Shown here piece after piece: positions 34,159 through 46,677 of a stretch of 64,000 nucleotides of DNA. The position numbers and the translations under genes are program-made. The stretch's first letter is position 1; the number at the start of each line of letters is the position of its first letter. Source of the stretch: Rhizodiscina lignyota. Taxonomy: Eukaryota; Ascomycota; Dothideomycetes; Aulographales; Rhizodiscinaceae. The stretch lies in assembly GCA_010015805.1 (NCBI GenBank), contig ML978124.1:806001-870000 (forward strand), read 5' to 3'. The notes below the pieces were generated by a model that worked only from the letters and a program-made list of their open reading frames with translations, was not told where the DNA came from and did not search any database.

Positions 34159-35481
34159 TCATGTGTTCATTGGAAAAGACACCATGGGGAACAGCACAGC
34201 TGGTATATACGACGAGTCTGTCAACGACGGTCTGTGCCTCCTAGCCATAGTACGTTTATGTCTTCTGAGAACAAGCTTGATGTAAGAATAGAGTATCGTC
34301 CGATATGCTTCTCTCGAGATCTTGGCGGGTAACCTTGGATCGCGGTGGAATCTATGCCACGTTTCTTGATACACGGCTTCCAAGCTGTTCAAGAATTCGG
34401 AAGAACCATCGTTTTCCGAGTCTGCCGCTATGCCGTGCGCTGTCGAGGATGTCGTATGAATGAGTCCAAGTCGATTCCAAAGCACCCAGGCTACGCCGAC
34501 AAAAATGCGCATTTGCTCTTTGGACTTCTCCACGATCCAACCAGCTGCTATTTTCGCTACAGTAGTCATCCATACCTCCCGCAAGGAGCGTCTATAATTT
34601 ACGGGCACTTGATAGACTTCACCCAGCATGGAGAGGAGCGCAAAAACCTGGTCTCGCGGTTCAGAGCACTGGCATCCCGCCGTAAGCAATAACACAGAGT
34701 GCCAACTCCTTTGCGATGCCCCCTGCTCGCCGAAATGACTACGGCCGCGAACAACCAACATGACTGACAGGCGGTCTGCATACTCAGCTTCTCCAGTTCT
34801 TAACAGGCCGCCTCGTCGAGATACATTCGGGTCGAAGGTGTCCAGATCGAGGGAGCGCGAACCAAGATACATTTGCAGCCGCTTCGCGAGCAGCATTTCC
34901 TGACAGACCCAAAGACGCGTCCAGTAAGAATTATCAAACACTTGCTCCAATGCCGCTCTATGATTTTGTGGCTTCAGTCGTGAATCTCGGTCGTTTTTAA
35001 GATTGCTACTCCGTGATTGCAGAGCAGTCATCAAGCCGCCGCTACCTGGGAAAGCTTGACCGAGCCATATGACCACTTCCTCGGCATTGCTGTAAATATC
35101 GCCCATTTGCTGAACCTGATGATTTCGTTCTATTTTATTGTCCTGGTCAATGGTGATCTGGTCAATCCAAAAACGAGTTGGTAAACTCAGCTCAGGCTGC
35201 GACTGAGCCATTGTCAAGAACTCGTAGAGATTTTGCCGAACAGAAAGAAGCCTGCCCTCGATGACTATATTGCTGCTCGGATCAGGCTCGCCCCAGGTGT
35301 ACGAGAGTGCTTTGTAGACAGGCTTGTCATCCAGACTGACATTTTCGATTTTACATCTCACACCTGTGGAAGCCCCTGCAGGAGCACGCAGAATCTGTAC
35401 GAGACGTATCTGTCGTTGATTAAGGTCGAGAGGCTTGTGGTGGAAGCGGCCATCAAATACACCTCCGATGAAAGGGACCAT
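34159..35481 (-). CDS. HET (heterokaryon incompatibility) domain protein
   Basis: A single-exon frame of 440 residues. The start was placed at ATG 35481; the frame is open further upstream, but without an ATG. The HET core lies at ~45-170: YKALSYTWGEPDPS (block 1), FWIDQITIDQDNKIERNHQV with the typical D-Q-x-x-x-x-E-R-xxQ pattern (block 2), then VVIWLGQAF and WTRLWVCQEM (block 3). These domains occur in fungal proteins that trigger cell death on fusion with a non-self strain, though many copies have no assigned role. The remaining C-terminal ~230 residues are helical, with PRDQVFALLSML, another family hallmark. It lies next to, and divergent from, a Zn2Cys6 regulator. Confidence 0.88.
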   Translation of the reverse strand: MVPFIGGVFDGRFHHKPLDLNQRQIRLVQILRAPAGASTGVRCKIENVSLDDKPVYKALSYTWGEPDPSSNIVIEGRLLSVRQNLYEFLTMAQSQPELSLPTRFWIDQITIDQDNKIERNHQVQQMGDIYSNAEEVVIWLGQAFPGSGGLMTALQSRSSNLKNDRDSRLKPQNHRAALEQVFDNSYWTRLWVCQEMLLAKRLQMYLGSRSLDLDTFDPNVSRRGGLLRTGEAEYADRLSVMLVVRGRSHFGEQGASQRSWHSVLLLTAGCQCSEPRDQVFALLSMLGEVYQVPVNYRRSLREVWMTTVAKIAAGWIVEKSKEQMRIFVGVAWVLWNRLGLIHTTSSTAHGIAADSENDGSSEFLNSLEAVYQETWHRFHRDPRLPAKISREAYRTILYSYIKLVLRRHKRTMARRHRPSLTDSSYIPAVLFPMVSFPMNT

Positions 35482-35925
35482 GGCAGTGCATACCTTCTCG
35501 GTATCAGTTGCAGATTTCTCGAGAGAATTTCGTCCTGAGGCTGAGCAACGCCACAAAATCTCGCAATCACGTGTTCGGTGAATTGATTCCGCTTTGGGTC
35601 TTAGGGCAATTCGGACGACGAATAGCGAAGGCTAAGGCGCGATTCGCGAGTCAACCTCCACATGCAGCCCCACGACGATGCCTTGCGAAACTACGCAGGG
35701 CAGACTATACAGTGCTTGGTTGTTGTCCAAGCCACGATGGTCAACGTGGATGTAGCTCAGGGCAACTTGAGCGGGCTTTTCCATTCCTTTTATCTTTGCC
35801 GCAGGTGATCTCAACTCGCGCAATGTTACTCTCTTTAGCTTCGCTTCGACGCGTTTTTGCCCCTCAACATCAAACTCCAGTACTAGTTGATCAATCATCT
35901 GAGTGTTCGAGAGTCCTTGTCCAAT
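35482..35925. promoter_or_regulatory. Bidirectional promoter between HET and Zn2Cys6 genes
   Basis: 444 bp between divergent start codons. Long shadow frames cross it on both strands but show no domain. No clear CGG-type inverted pair for the neighbouring Zn2Cys6 factor was found by eye. Confidence 0.45.
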
Positions 35926-37647
35926 ATGGTTGGTGTGCCAGGTAGATCCAAGGCGTGCAATACATGTCGAAGACGGAAAATAGCCGTGAGTCAGCCTTTC
36001 CCATTGGCGTAAGTGAAAGACTGTGCTGACCATTGGCTGCCCTGCACAAAGTGTTCTCTGGAGCGCCCTCATTGCTTCCAGTGCATCAAATCAGGGCGAC
36101 AATGCCTCGGTTACCAGAAGGAGCGAGTCTTTGTCACTTCTGCTCCGTCCTCCGAGCCATATGCAACCTCGTGGCGCCCAGACGCATACAGCAAGACGAC
36201 CGAAGAGCCTCAGCGGCCCGTTGCTGCGGCTCATACTGCCGCAGTTGTTCCATTGGTCAAACCAATCGCAGTCCCCCGGAACGAAAGCTTGGAGAAGTCT
36301 GCCATCCGTCAGTCTGTGCTTAGCACGTTCCTATCGTCAAGGCTCCACCAGGCCGCAAAGAGTGGCGCAAGAGCTATATCCTGGATTGCCATGATACCCG
36401 ACTTACCGCAGACCACCCAAGCTCTGGAGATGGCCGCATTTGCGGTTTGTACTGCCAGAATTGCTCGCAGCTCGCTATTCGATGTCGATGACCGTTTAGT
36501 GCATGAAAGCTTGAAACTGTACGGCCAGGGTTTACAAGCCACTCGACGAGCACTATCGGACCCCAAACTTATGTGGAAGGATGAGGTATTAGTTGCGTGT
36601 GTACTTCTTGGCCTTTATGAAGTCTTTGAGTGCCCATCAAATAGCCGCTCGGGTTATCTCAGCCACTTCGACGGTTGTGCGAAACTCATTCAACTACGTG
36701 GTCCACATGCCCATAAGCATGGCATTGCACATTCCATATTTCTCGCCTTCAGGACAATGGGCGCGCTCGAGTCCCTGATCCGCAAAAACACGTACCTTTC
36801 TAGGCCATCTTGGAAGACTATACCCTTCTCTGCCATTCCAAAATCACCTTTTGACAGGGTCATTGACATTTATCTCGAAGCGCCAGCCATGTTTGCCCTC
36901 GCTGACGAACTTGTCAAAATCACCTCACCATACGAGCAATTCAAAAAGGCCACTAACCTTGCCGAGCTCTCCTGGGATCTCGATCGCGCACTAAACGAAT
37001 TCTACGACGACCTAAAGGCCTCGGCCAATGGTCCGCTATACTGGCCGGTGTTCTCGACAACTTCAGAAAAGGTCAAGGATCTCGAGCGGGAGGAGGAACC
37101 AGACATCTTCCCCGTTCAGTACGAGTTTATCGACGGCAGAGTGGGGGGCACAGTGATGTTTTACTGGGCAATATGTCTCATTCACCATTCCGGCATGTGC
37201 CAATTGTACAAATTACTGGACGAATTACGTCCGCTGGTGATTGCGGCAATGAAAGAATCCGAAGACAGCGGAGGAGAAAACGAGACCATCAAGCTGGAAC
37301 AGCCTCCTTTGGAGCACCGCAAAGATTTCGTCGAAATAGCCCGGAATATATGCCAAGGAGTCGAGTTCTGTATTCAGGACGACCTGGGACAATCGGTCGT
37401 GACGTCGCCACTGAATATAGTCATCAATATCCTCTGCCAGTGGCCGGGGCTGTACGATCGGGAGATTGAGTGGGCTAGGAGAGCGTTGGATCGATTAGAG
37501 CAACGGGGAGTCGCGATTGTCAAGTATTTGCCTCAGCACACTCCCGTTGGTGAAGGCAGGCCGAGTCTAGAGGAAGAGTGGGAGCAACTGTCACCCGCGC
37601 AGAAACAAGGGCGGGCTGAATGGGATAGTGCGTTTGGCGAATGGTGA
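35926..37647 (+). CDS. Zn2Cys6 fungal transcription factor
   Basis: Two exons, 35926-35985 and 36052-37647, give 551 residues. The first exon is 60 nt (GTGAGT donor, TGCTGAC branch site, CAAAG acceptor) and supplies the first two Cys. The completed cluster reads ACNTCRRRKIACSLERPHC then FQCIKSGRQCLGYQ, exactly Cx2Cx6Cx6Cx2Cx6C, at residues 11-38. Without exon 1 the DNA-binding domain would be broken. The long C-terminal part has the helical regulatory region common in this class (DEVLVACVLLGLYEVFE, HFDGCAKLIQLRGP), as in Pro1-like and other middle-homology regulators. Target genes are unknown; the divergent HET gene is an obvious candidate only because of position. Confidence 0.88.
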
Positions 37648-38432
37648 TTTATGATGACATCTACATGTCAACAGTACGACCGACGACCGACGATAGAACT
37701 TCATGTCCGCTATGCTTGTAGGTTTTAGATGTTTTCTGGACGAGGTTCCCCCGTTAAGGCTGGACTGATACCGTTAATTGCTGCGGTGGCTGCGCGTTGT
37801 GTTCTTTGGCATCGAGCGTCTGCTCTGTTTGTTACTTATGGCTTTGAAAATATCAATTACATTTTGACTTGCTCTTTCGACGACAGACATCAGTGATTCA
37901 TTCGTGGCTTGTTCTCTGGGCTGGCTCTGCTCACCGGCCGCCAAAGCGGGAGTGCGGGCATGACATAATCAGGGTCAGGCTCGGCAAGCCCCGCGCTAGT
38001 GCGCGCGCCTACGTTCTCTGGCCATAGCTTCTTGTGATAGCGCCACCTACTGCCGAAAGTTCACCTAAGATCCAAACACGAAATTCACTGCACCCTCGAC
38101 CATCTTTGCTTGTGTTAAAGCATGGGTTGTGTCTTCTTCTTGAGCACACCGTTTGACACGTCTGCCTGAATTTTTAACGCCTCGATCTTTCTTCCGGGGC
38201 CTCAACAAGCAGCCTTGCTACGTCACCTTTTTTTTCTCCCTTAAGGCTGAAGTGCCAGGCTACAGCTGCGGCGGACGTGCAGGAGCTATCAATTCATTCT
38301 TGAATTCTGCTCCCGCGCCTTCACTGCCTTCTTTTCTCGTTTGGAAGCAACAACTGGTTGTAGCTTTCGGGCACGCACTCGCTCGCGTTGATCGATACAT
38401 ATTCTGGTTGGCCTCGTTGCAGGGATTCCGCT
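37648..38432. other. Promoter and leader region of the giant deubiquitinase gene
   Basis: 785 bp between two plus-strand genes. It should hold the poly(A) region of the transcription factor gene and the promoter of the deubiquitinase gene. The last 250 bp are T/C-rich, leader-like. Nothing else is seen. Confidence 0.45.
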
Positions 38433-41400
38433 ATGGAGCCAAACGACGACCGCGATGGCACTGCACCTCCACCCACCACGGTTCACAGTTCGCGTGCCCC
38501 AAGCTCGGAGCCTTCTTTGCCTCGCCGCGACCTTGAAGAGGATGCCGATACATCAGTGACCAGAAAACGCCCGCGCTTGGATAGCGGAGACCGGGCCACC
38601 AGAAGCATGTCGGCCGACAGAATATTATCCATGTCAACAAAGCCTGAGCCTCAACACTCCGCGGATGCGAACTCTGTCGAACACCACCAGAACTCTACTA
38701 ACGCTGAAGACACTCCAAGCAAACTCACCATCACCGTTCGACCACATCTAACTTCTCCTTCAAATGAAACCATCACTGACACCAGTCTTTCTGCTGGCAA
38801 CAATCACAACGGTCTTCCTACACCACCTGATGCCATGAATATCGACACGATGACGCCATCAACACCAACGAAAGAGCCTCACGACATGCGCGATGAGAAT
38901 GCTCGTAATGATTCTCTGATTGACGAAATGAAGAGCTCGCCGCCGGTCGTGGAAGTCGACGGGTCGCTCGATGATGGTGTTTCGGCACCAATAGTCACCA
39001 TGGATAACGAGGAATATCTGAGCCCCGCCGCTTTGCTTGGGTCTTTTCCCTTTCGCCAGCCTCACGAGACATATATCCAGGCGGCCAAGAATGTTACAGA
39101 AATGATGCAAAGCGGCACCCTCAAGACTGAAGTGCTTCGAGGTCTCTCTGACTGGATTGAGGAACACTTACGAGTCACTGCTCATTCTGAAGACCTCTGG
39201 GCCGACTTGTATTGTGAAGATAGCCCTTTTTGGGAGGAGATTGGCACAGGTTTCTCCAAGCTCTCCAACCGAAGTAAAGTTCAGTTCCTCGACAGCACTG
39301 TGCAACAAGGATTTGCGGCTGTCGAAAAGCTCGTCAGATCTTACGTCCAGCTCTGTGCCCGGCTGTTACGGGTCGATACATTTCTTCTCCAGCAACTAAA
39401 GGAGGACGAGGAAAAATTCCGACTCCTCTGCGCGCGGTATCTCCGAGCCATGGCGCAGATTGCGCAGTGTCCTTGTGGAGGCGACGACGGCGGCATTCGA
39501 GATCTGCTCACAAAAGCCTACACCCGCACACAGACCAGAGTTACGATGCAACTACTTGATGTCTTCTTCAGCGAGTCCGTCAACGGAATGCGTTCGCTTG
39601 TACCTTTCGCGGCGCATTGCTTTGAGTGGTCTCACCGACACGCAGGACTCTGCCAGCCTCTTTTGTACGCCATTAAGATCACCACTGGCTTCGCGAGATG
39701 CGTCGAGGAAAATACGATGCATTATGGGCAATTGACTATCGACCCGCAACTGCAAGCTCCGTTCATCACGACTGCTGTGCAAATGTTTCGTGCTATTAAT
39801 GTGCATCTTCAAGATTGCGCCGGAAAGGTTTCTTTTCTACCAAATGAAGTCCGCAGGAGTCTCTTCGACACCACCTCTTCTCTCCTCATCGAGCTCTCAC
39901 GATTGTCCGAGGAGCAGGCGACTCTTCTTTTCCAAGCTCTTGTCGGTGATCCAAACTCGTGCCCTAAATCTCTCCGGCCGGAACTCATTGGCCATGTATG
40001 GAAAATCAAGACCTTGAAAAAGCACATCGCCAAAGGCAAGATGGAGATACGGGTCATGGGCGTTGATATCATGCAGCACCTGCTGGTGTCAGTGTGGCAG
40101 GAGCGCGACAGAAACGGCAATGACCCAGTGCTGCAATATCTGGTGACGGTCCTGTTGGAGGAAAAGATTATCAACTACATGGTTGGGGTCGACTCTCACC
40201 CGACTCTCATCTCACGATGCGGAAACATCATTGGTCTTCTTGCTGTGACACACAGATATGGACCCGCTGAAACGGACATTATCTGGAACACAGTCGCCAA
40301 CAGCCCAGATCCTCGTGTCGTCGCCGCTACACTCCAAATGTTCTCGTCAATCCTGAACTTAATTCACATGCCAGATGTGCTGCATATTTGCAAGAAAATG
40401 GAAGAGCTACCGATTGCAGCTTTCAATGTTGATATCGTCCAATTTTTTCGAAGACTTCTCGGTCGAGTACGGGGTACCGATGGCAACACCAGCATCCAAG
40501 AGTGGCATGACAGCCCCGATAGAATGAATGCATACCACCTCTGCATGCGCATGACGAAGGAAACTTTCCCTGGAAAGTCTCAGGTGCCGCAGTCGAAGCA
40601 CATCCACGCCGAGGCCGTGACGGAGTTATTAGGGCTTGCTCAATCGGGCATGTTGGCGGACCGTGCGCTCATTTATGCAGACCTCTTGAAAGAGATTCAA
40701 GCTCGCTCTCCAGAGACAGGGGCAAATATGGAAGTTCTGTTCCATATGCTCAGAAACTGTTTCGAGCAAGATCTTGACACTGCCATGCAACTTGACCTCT
40801 TCAGAATAACAATTGAAGAGCTGCGCAGCTATGTCCAGGTCAGATCGCAAGAATCGTCTACCACGAGCGACCAGAGCTTTTGGCTGGCAGAACTTGGGTC
40901 GAGACTTGACCTCGTGGTCCTCCTCTTGCACCGTAGGCCTGGTTCCGCGCCAGAGGACCTTCTGCGCCCTCTGTGGGATGTCATGGTTGGAGACGAAGCA
41001 ATCAATAACTCTGCAAGAGATGCTGCTTGGTACAAGCTTGCCGACATTGCTCGACCTCAAAATGTCCACCAACCGTTTCTTGATCGGTCTCTTACTCAAT
41101 ACCTCCCGGAACTGAATCCTCAATATTACACCCCTCAGCTGTATTCCTTCATCGAAAAGGGAGTCAGATATCAACTCGTCCTTCAAGGAGGTGCTCGGTT
41201 GAATGGGGAGGGCCTCGTTGATGTGCCAAGTGCAGACTTAATGTGGCGTGCAATGCTCTCCGCACCAGTCGGCACTATTGAGGACGCTGTGAGCAAGCTC
41301 CTAGCTGCCGCATACAATGATACAGCTCTTGGCAAATTACCAAAGACTGCCATTGAGGCGACACACATTTTTGTTGCCAACAAATGCGTCAGTGAGATGG

Positions 41401-44400
41401 TCAAAGCAGCCTCTGAGGCCCAACCACAGACTATGGATTCTAGCGACGCTATGGAAACTGAGGAGCCAAGTAATGTCGTTTCTTCAGTGGTACGCTTCCG
41501 TCGAACGGTCTTCTTCCTTGGGACGTTATTGCAAAGCGTACGAAGCAATACAGCATTCATTACAGCTCCAAAGCCGACTATTGATACGGATACTTTGCCA
41601 GACATCAATCGTGGTGATCCAATCATCATTAAGTATCAATCGTTCAACGGCCATGTAGGTCCTTGGGAATCGGTTGAGGTGGGCGACCTGGAGACACGGC
41701 GCGACCTCTACGTTAGACTCTCTAGGCGAACAGGATTCCAAAACTTTTTCATCATCTCTTCCGGTCAAAGATTGAATCTGCTGGACAATGCCTCACAGAC
41801 CCTGCAAGAGTGGGGCAAAGCTAAGACACCAATACTGGTGAAGAAGGATACGAATGCTGCAGATTTTACCGACAATAATCTCAGCGTGGGACGATGTGCC
41901 ATGGAGATGGAAATTCTGAAGAGCTTTGATAAGCTATACGCCCTGATGGACCGAGATGACGAATTGGCTCGACTGACGTACGATTTTCTGGCAAAATTCC
42001 CACCGCACCAAAGCACCCAGCTTGGTCCGTTATGCAGCGGAACTGCAACAGTGGACGACGCATTCCCGGCCGGCAAACTATTCAAGACAAGATACAGTAT
42101 CCGCTGCCTTCAAGCACGCCTTGAGTCACAACTGCGTTCGAGCAGCGTAGATTTGCCTTTCGTGCAAGGTTCCTTGCGCCTCCTCTCAGCTGCCTTTAGC
42201 TGCGGCAGAGTATCCAGAGAATCCAGCAATGATCATCTCGACATAACGGTGATCTCTGAAATGGTGCATTGCTATTTGAAATTCCTTAGGGAAATTCCTA
42301 CCAAGGCTGAGGATATTCCTGACGGCGAGATCTTGGCTGACCAACTCCTGGCCGTCTTGGAGAACTCTATGGCATCTTCACTAGAGATTCTCATGTGTGA
42401 GACCTACTACACGATATTGCTTGCATCGCTGCACTGGCCCTCGGTATGGAATAGACTTCAAACGAAGGACCTGGAAGAGCTTCATAAGCAACTCCTACTC
42501 GTAGATTTCCAACCAGGTCCGATACCGAATCTCGGCAATGCTGAGCGTCCCACTGTCAGAGCCAACATATCACATTTCATCAAGGAGCTCATATCAACTG
42601 ATCTCCCGTGGGCGTGTGTGACCGCAAACGAGATTGCAGCATTCTTCTGGAAGTTGTTCGTGCCTATGCTCCCGGAGACCATCAATTATGAAGCCCATTC
42701 TGTCGACTTCTTTCACATCGCGGATAATGTTTTTGTTAAGCTCTACGAAGAGTCGGATGAATCGAAATTGAGAGACGACACAGATGAATTGAGAGTGCTT
42801 TTTGAGACCTGGAGTGCTCTGCTTCTAGAGCACAAACCCGAAGAATTCGCCGGGCGAGATGAACGTGTTCCTATCGTCTATGGCTTTGCCCAACTGCTGC
42901 GACACTGTGCTTACTTCCTTCGGCAAAGCGCGAAACCAATACAGGCTGATCAGTTTATTGAAGACCTTTTCGACCGATTCCTCTTTCCGCCCTTGGCTTT
43001 ATCTGAAGCCGATCCGGATGCAACGGCCGCGGAGCTCATGCCATTACTCGATACACTTACGCGGAAGAGAGTCAATCAATTGATCTTGGCTTTATGCCAG
43101 AGCCAGGAGAGTTTGAAAAAGATGATCGCTCGCGCGAACGACTCACTTTTCGACTATGATCCTCAACAAGGTCTTTACTGGAGAAACCGTACACTCCGAT
43201 CATCTACTGGACTTGTTGGAATCAAGAACCTCGGTAACACATGTTACATGAATTCGTTGCTCACTCAACTGTTCATGAATGTTGCATTTCGAAAGTTCAT
43301 TCTCAGCGTACCGGTACAGGAAGATTCCCAAACTCAGCCGCTAGTCTGGAATATGCAGGTTCTCTTTACGAAAATGCAAAATGGATATGGGAAATATGTC
43401 GACGCTACGAAGCTTACGCAGTCCATCAGAACTTTCGAGGGAGAAGCAATCGACATCACGCAACAGATGGATGTAGAAGAGTTTGAGAATTTGCTCATCG
43501 ACCAACTTGAGGGCCAAATTTTGGATCCGGTGTCTAAGCAAGTTTTCCGCGACTTTTATGGCGGCCAGATGATCAATCAGATCAAGTCGAAGGAATGCGA
43601 GCATGTTTCGGAAAGACTTGAGCCTTACTTTGCAGTTCAATGCGATGTAAAGGGCAAGAGTAATCTCTGGGAGAGTCTACAAGCCTTTGTCGAAGGAGAT
43701 GTGATGGAGGGAGACAACAAGTACAAGTGCGAATCATGTGGTGGCCGTTTTGTCAGCGCTGTCAAACGGGTCTGTCTGAAAGATGTTCCAGACAACCTCA
43801 TCTTCCATCTGAAGCGCTTCGACTTCGACATTGGCACGATGCAGCGGAGCAAGATCAACGACCTGTTCGAGTTCCCAATGCGCATAAACGTCCACCCATA
43901 CACCATCGAGCACCTCAACAATCCCGCCAATGCAACCGAGGACAACTTTGACTTGGTTGGAGTATTGCTACACAAGGGCGTTGCAGAGCATGGCCACTAC
44001 TTCTCTTATATCCGCTCGCGACCTGGTGTAAACAACGAGCCACCGAAATGGATTCAATTCGACGATGCAGATGTGACAGAGTTCAACCCGTCAGAGATAA
44101 AGGAAAAATGCTTTGGCGGCTGGATGGACCCGAAAGAGGTGCCTCTTATTGACGGCCAAATTCTTCAAAAGGGTTACAACGCGTACATGCTTTTCTACCA
44201 GCGAGCAAACACAATCGAGCGCACCGATACCCTCATCCAGCAACCATTGCCAGGACCACCTGGCCCGCCCAAAGTTGCAGTGCCGGAAGCGCTTGAGAAA
44301 AGTGTCGCTGGCGAAAACGAATCAATGCTTCGCGAGTACGCCACCTTCGATCCAGAGCACATGGTCTTCATTGAGAACTTGCTTGGCAAGCTGCCATCAC

Positions 44401-46125
44401 TCCAAGGCCAGCAGTCCTGCTCCAACTCCCATGAATTTGAAAAGGCATCCATCAAACTCGCCATGAGATATCTCCACCAGGTCTATAGTCGCACAAAGGA
44501 TGTGCAGGCAACTCAGAGAATGTTCAGACTCATACGCAACATCATCGGGGATTGCTTGACCTGCAATATGTATGCCTTGACTCTCATCGCTCCAGAGCAA
44601 GGCGAGGAGCTGGAAGACACGAACCTCTTCCTCGATCTCACGATTCGTACAACCCTCGTCATTGTTCGCCACGAGTTTGCCGAGTTGATACTGGACATTC
44701 TCATGCTTCTGCGCGAACATGCGGATCTCGAAAAGTATGGCGTTCCCAATTGTGACGATGAATTTGACCCAGACCATCCATTTTTTGGCGTGGCTCCTGC
44801 AATTATTAGAATCTCGAAGGTTTGCGTCGAAACCATTCCGAAACTGGCCCTCAACCTCCGAGCTTGGGATGACTTTTTCAATTTGGTCCTTCGAATAGCC
44901 GGATTGGGCATTGGAGAAGTCAGCGCTCTCTTGTCTCATGGAGTATTCCAGATGTGTCTGGAGATCCTCTGCTGCAGTTGGACCCACCAGCGAGAAGAGC
45001 CTGAGTGGAAGAGACTCTACAAGCTACTCGAGAAACGCAGAGCACCTCACAACAAGCTCGTTGAACTGGTCCACATGCTTCTCAGCTCTATCGACCTACA
45101 GCAAGAAGTTGCCTTTGACAGTGAAGATCGCCTCGAGACTCTAAACGCGGAGACATACAAGTTCAGTCTCACTCAAAAAGAAGAGGCGCTTCTCACGGCC
45201 TGGGACTCCAGGAATGACGAGTATCCTCTGATTATGCGCATGTTTGATGCCTGGGATTATTTGCCGAATGAGCCATGCTACCCAAGCGAGATCCTGGCCA
45301 TCCTCATGAACGCAAACCTTGGGAATCCCCGCCAATTCCAGACCACTATCAGGAATGGACTGGAGGGGTATGGAGGTACAAACCTACAACCATTCTACGA
45401 TGGTGCCGCGGTATTCTGTCGTCAGAGCCATCACCGTCAGCTCATAATTGATATCCTCGACTTCTGTGTCGAACAAACCTTCCACCTTGATGCAAATAAT
45501 CTGGGCGTGCCCATACTTCGCTTCTTCAATACAATAACGAAGGCAGAAGCAACCAGTTCCTGGAAAGGTATCTACACACATTTGATGCGGAAGGTGGGTA
45601 GTTGGGCTCCGAATTTGTTGATGGATACGGATCACGCTGTACGCAACAGCACCTTCGACTTCGCCTTCGAGGTGCTCGTGGACTACACAATTCCAACGCT
45701 AGAGGAGCCATCCCAATTTGACAAGGAGAGGGTTAAGGCTGTTCACAGTTTCATCATTGAGGGAAGCAACAAATTGCGCCGTTCATTCAACACACAACAA
45801 CTTGGAAAGCAATCACTCTCGTCCATTGTCACCATGCTAGTTGATGCTGCGCAGTTCCTGCAGGATCTGAACAAGAGCGAGAAGCCGGGAACGATCGCTC
45901 TTAGGGACAAGATTGATGACGATTTGATCGCCAAAGTACATGAGCTTCGCCAGGAGTACGAAAGCTGGCCGTTCGAGGATTCTGAAGTGGCACAATCTGG
46001 TACGTTCAGCAAGTTCATCCACGAGCTACTTGACTACTCTTACTAACACAAGCTGTTCGCTACCCGCAGACGAAGAGTGGCCGTCGGACGGGCTTCTCAC
46101 AGATGATGAGTACCTCGACAATTGA
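38433..46125 (+). CDS. Very large ubiquitin C-terminal hydrolase (USP34/FAF-like, fungal)
   Basis: Two exons, 38433-45999 and 46070-46125, give 2,540 residues. The start ATG 38433 opens MEPNDDRDGTAPPP. The peptidase C19 domain lies at ~1590-1910. The Cys box NLGNTCYMNSLLTQL carries Cys1604, the His box GVAEHGHYFSYI carries His1855, and WIQFDDADV supplies the acidic third residue. A zinc-finger pair survives as CESCG; the opposite side (KECEHVSER) keeps only one Cys. A ubiquitin-like segment seems to lie at ~1060-1140. The rest is helical-repeat scaffold, as in USP34/USP9X relatives. The last intron has a GTACGT donor and a perfect TACTAAC branch site and adds DEEWPSDGLLTDDEYLDN, an acidic tail; without splicing a different 15-residue end is made. 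Substrates are unknown. Confidence 0.93.
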
Positions 46126-46677
46126 AAACTTCTTCTGATCGATCGACCTTCCTCCACAAATGTCTTATTATTTGCCTTTGCAAAGCGAGCGCATGATACC
46201 GCATTTGGCGAGAGACTCTTTTCCTTTTTTCTTGTTTTTTCTATTGGCACTCTCTTTGCTTTACACACCATTGTCTTAGCGTTGCAAATGGGCTGTTAGA
46301 GGATCAGCGGCAGAATACGTCCTAATCTTTTCAGCGCCCTTGGCTTGAATGGGACACTGCCGCTGTGCGCGATCACTGATGACGATTGACGACAAAAGAC
46401 TACGGAATTGGGATGAGTTCGGCGTTTGGTGTTTTTTGCTCGACATGAAAAAGGCGTGTATCATATGCTCCGGTCATCCGGGGTTGCTTCTACAAAGAGA
46501 CATAGTGTGGCATCAGCTTTTGAGCCTGTGAGCCTCTTTCGGTTTCCATACTTCGACGTAACTATTTCCAAAGATGCGTGCTAGTGAATGGATACGTATG
46601 TTCAGAGCTGTATTGCGCTTTTACTGCCAGGTCGAGGCATTCATAAGCTAAATCACATTAGTCGCACTACCTCTCTA
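46126..46677. other. Convergent 3' intergenic region
   Basis: 552 bp between the ends of the deubiquitinase and isochorismatase genes; T-rich trailer sequence is seen just after 46125. No gene recognised. Confidence 0.45.

Noticed and set aside
35632-36072. 146-codon minus-strand frame between the HET and Zn2Cys6 genes
   Set aside because: It overlaps the first exon and intron of the Zn2Cys6 gene antisense and shows no domain.
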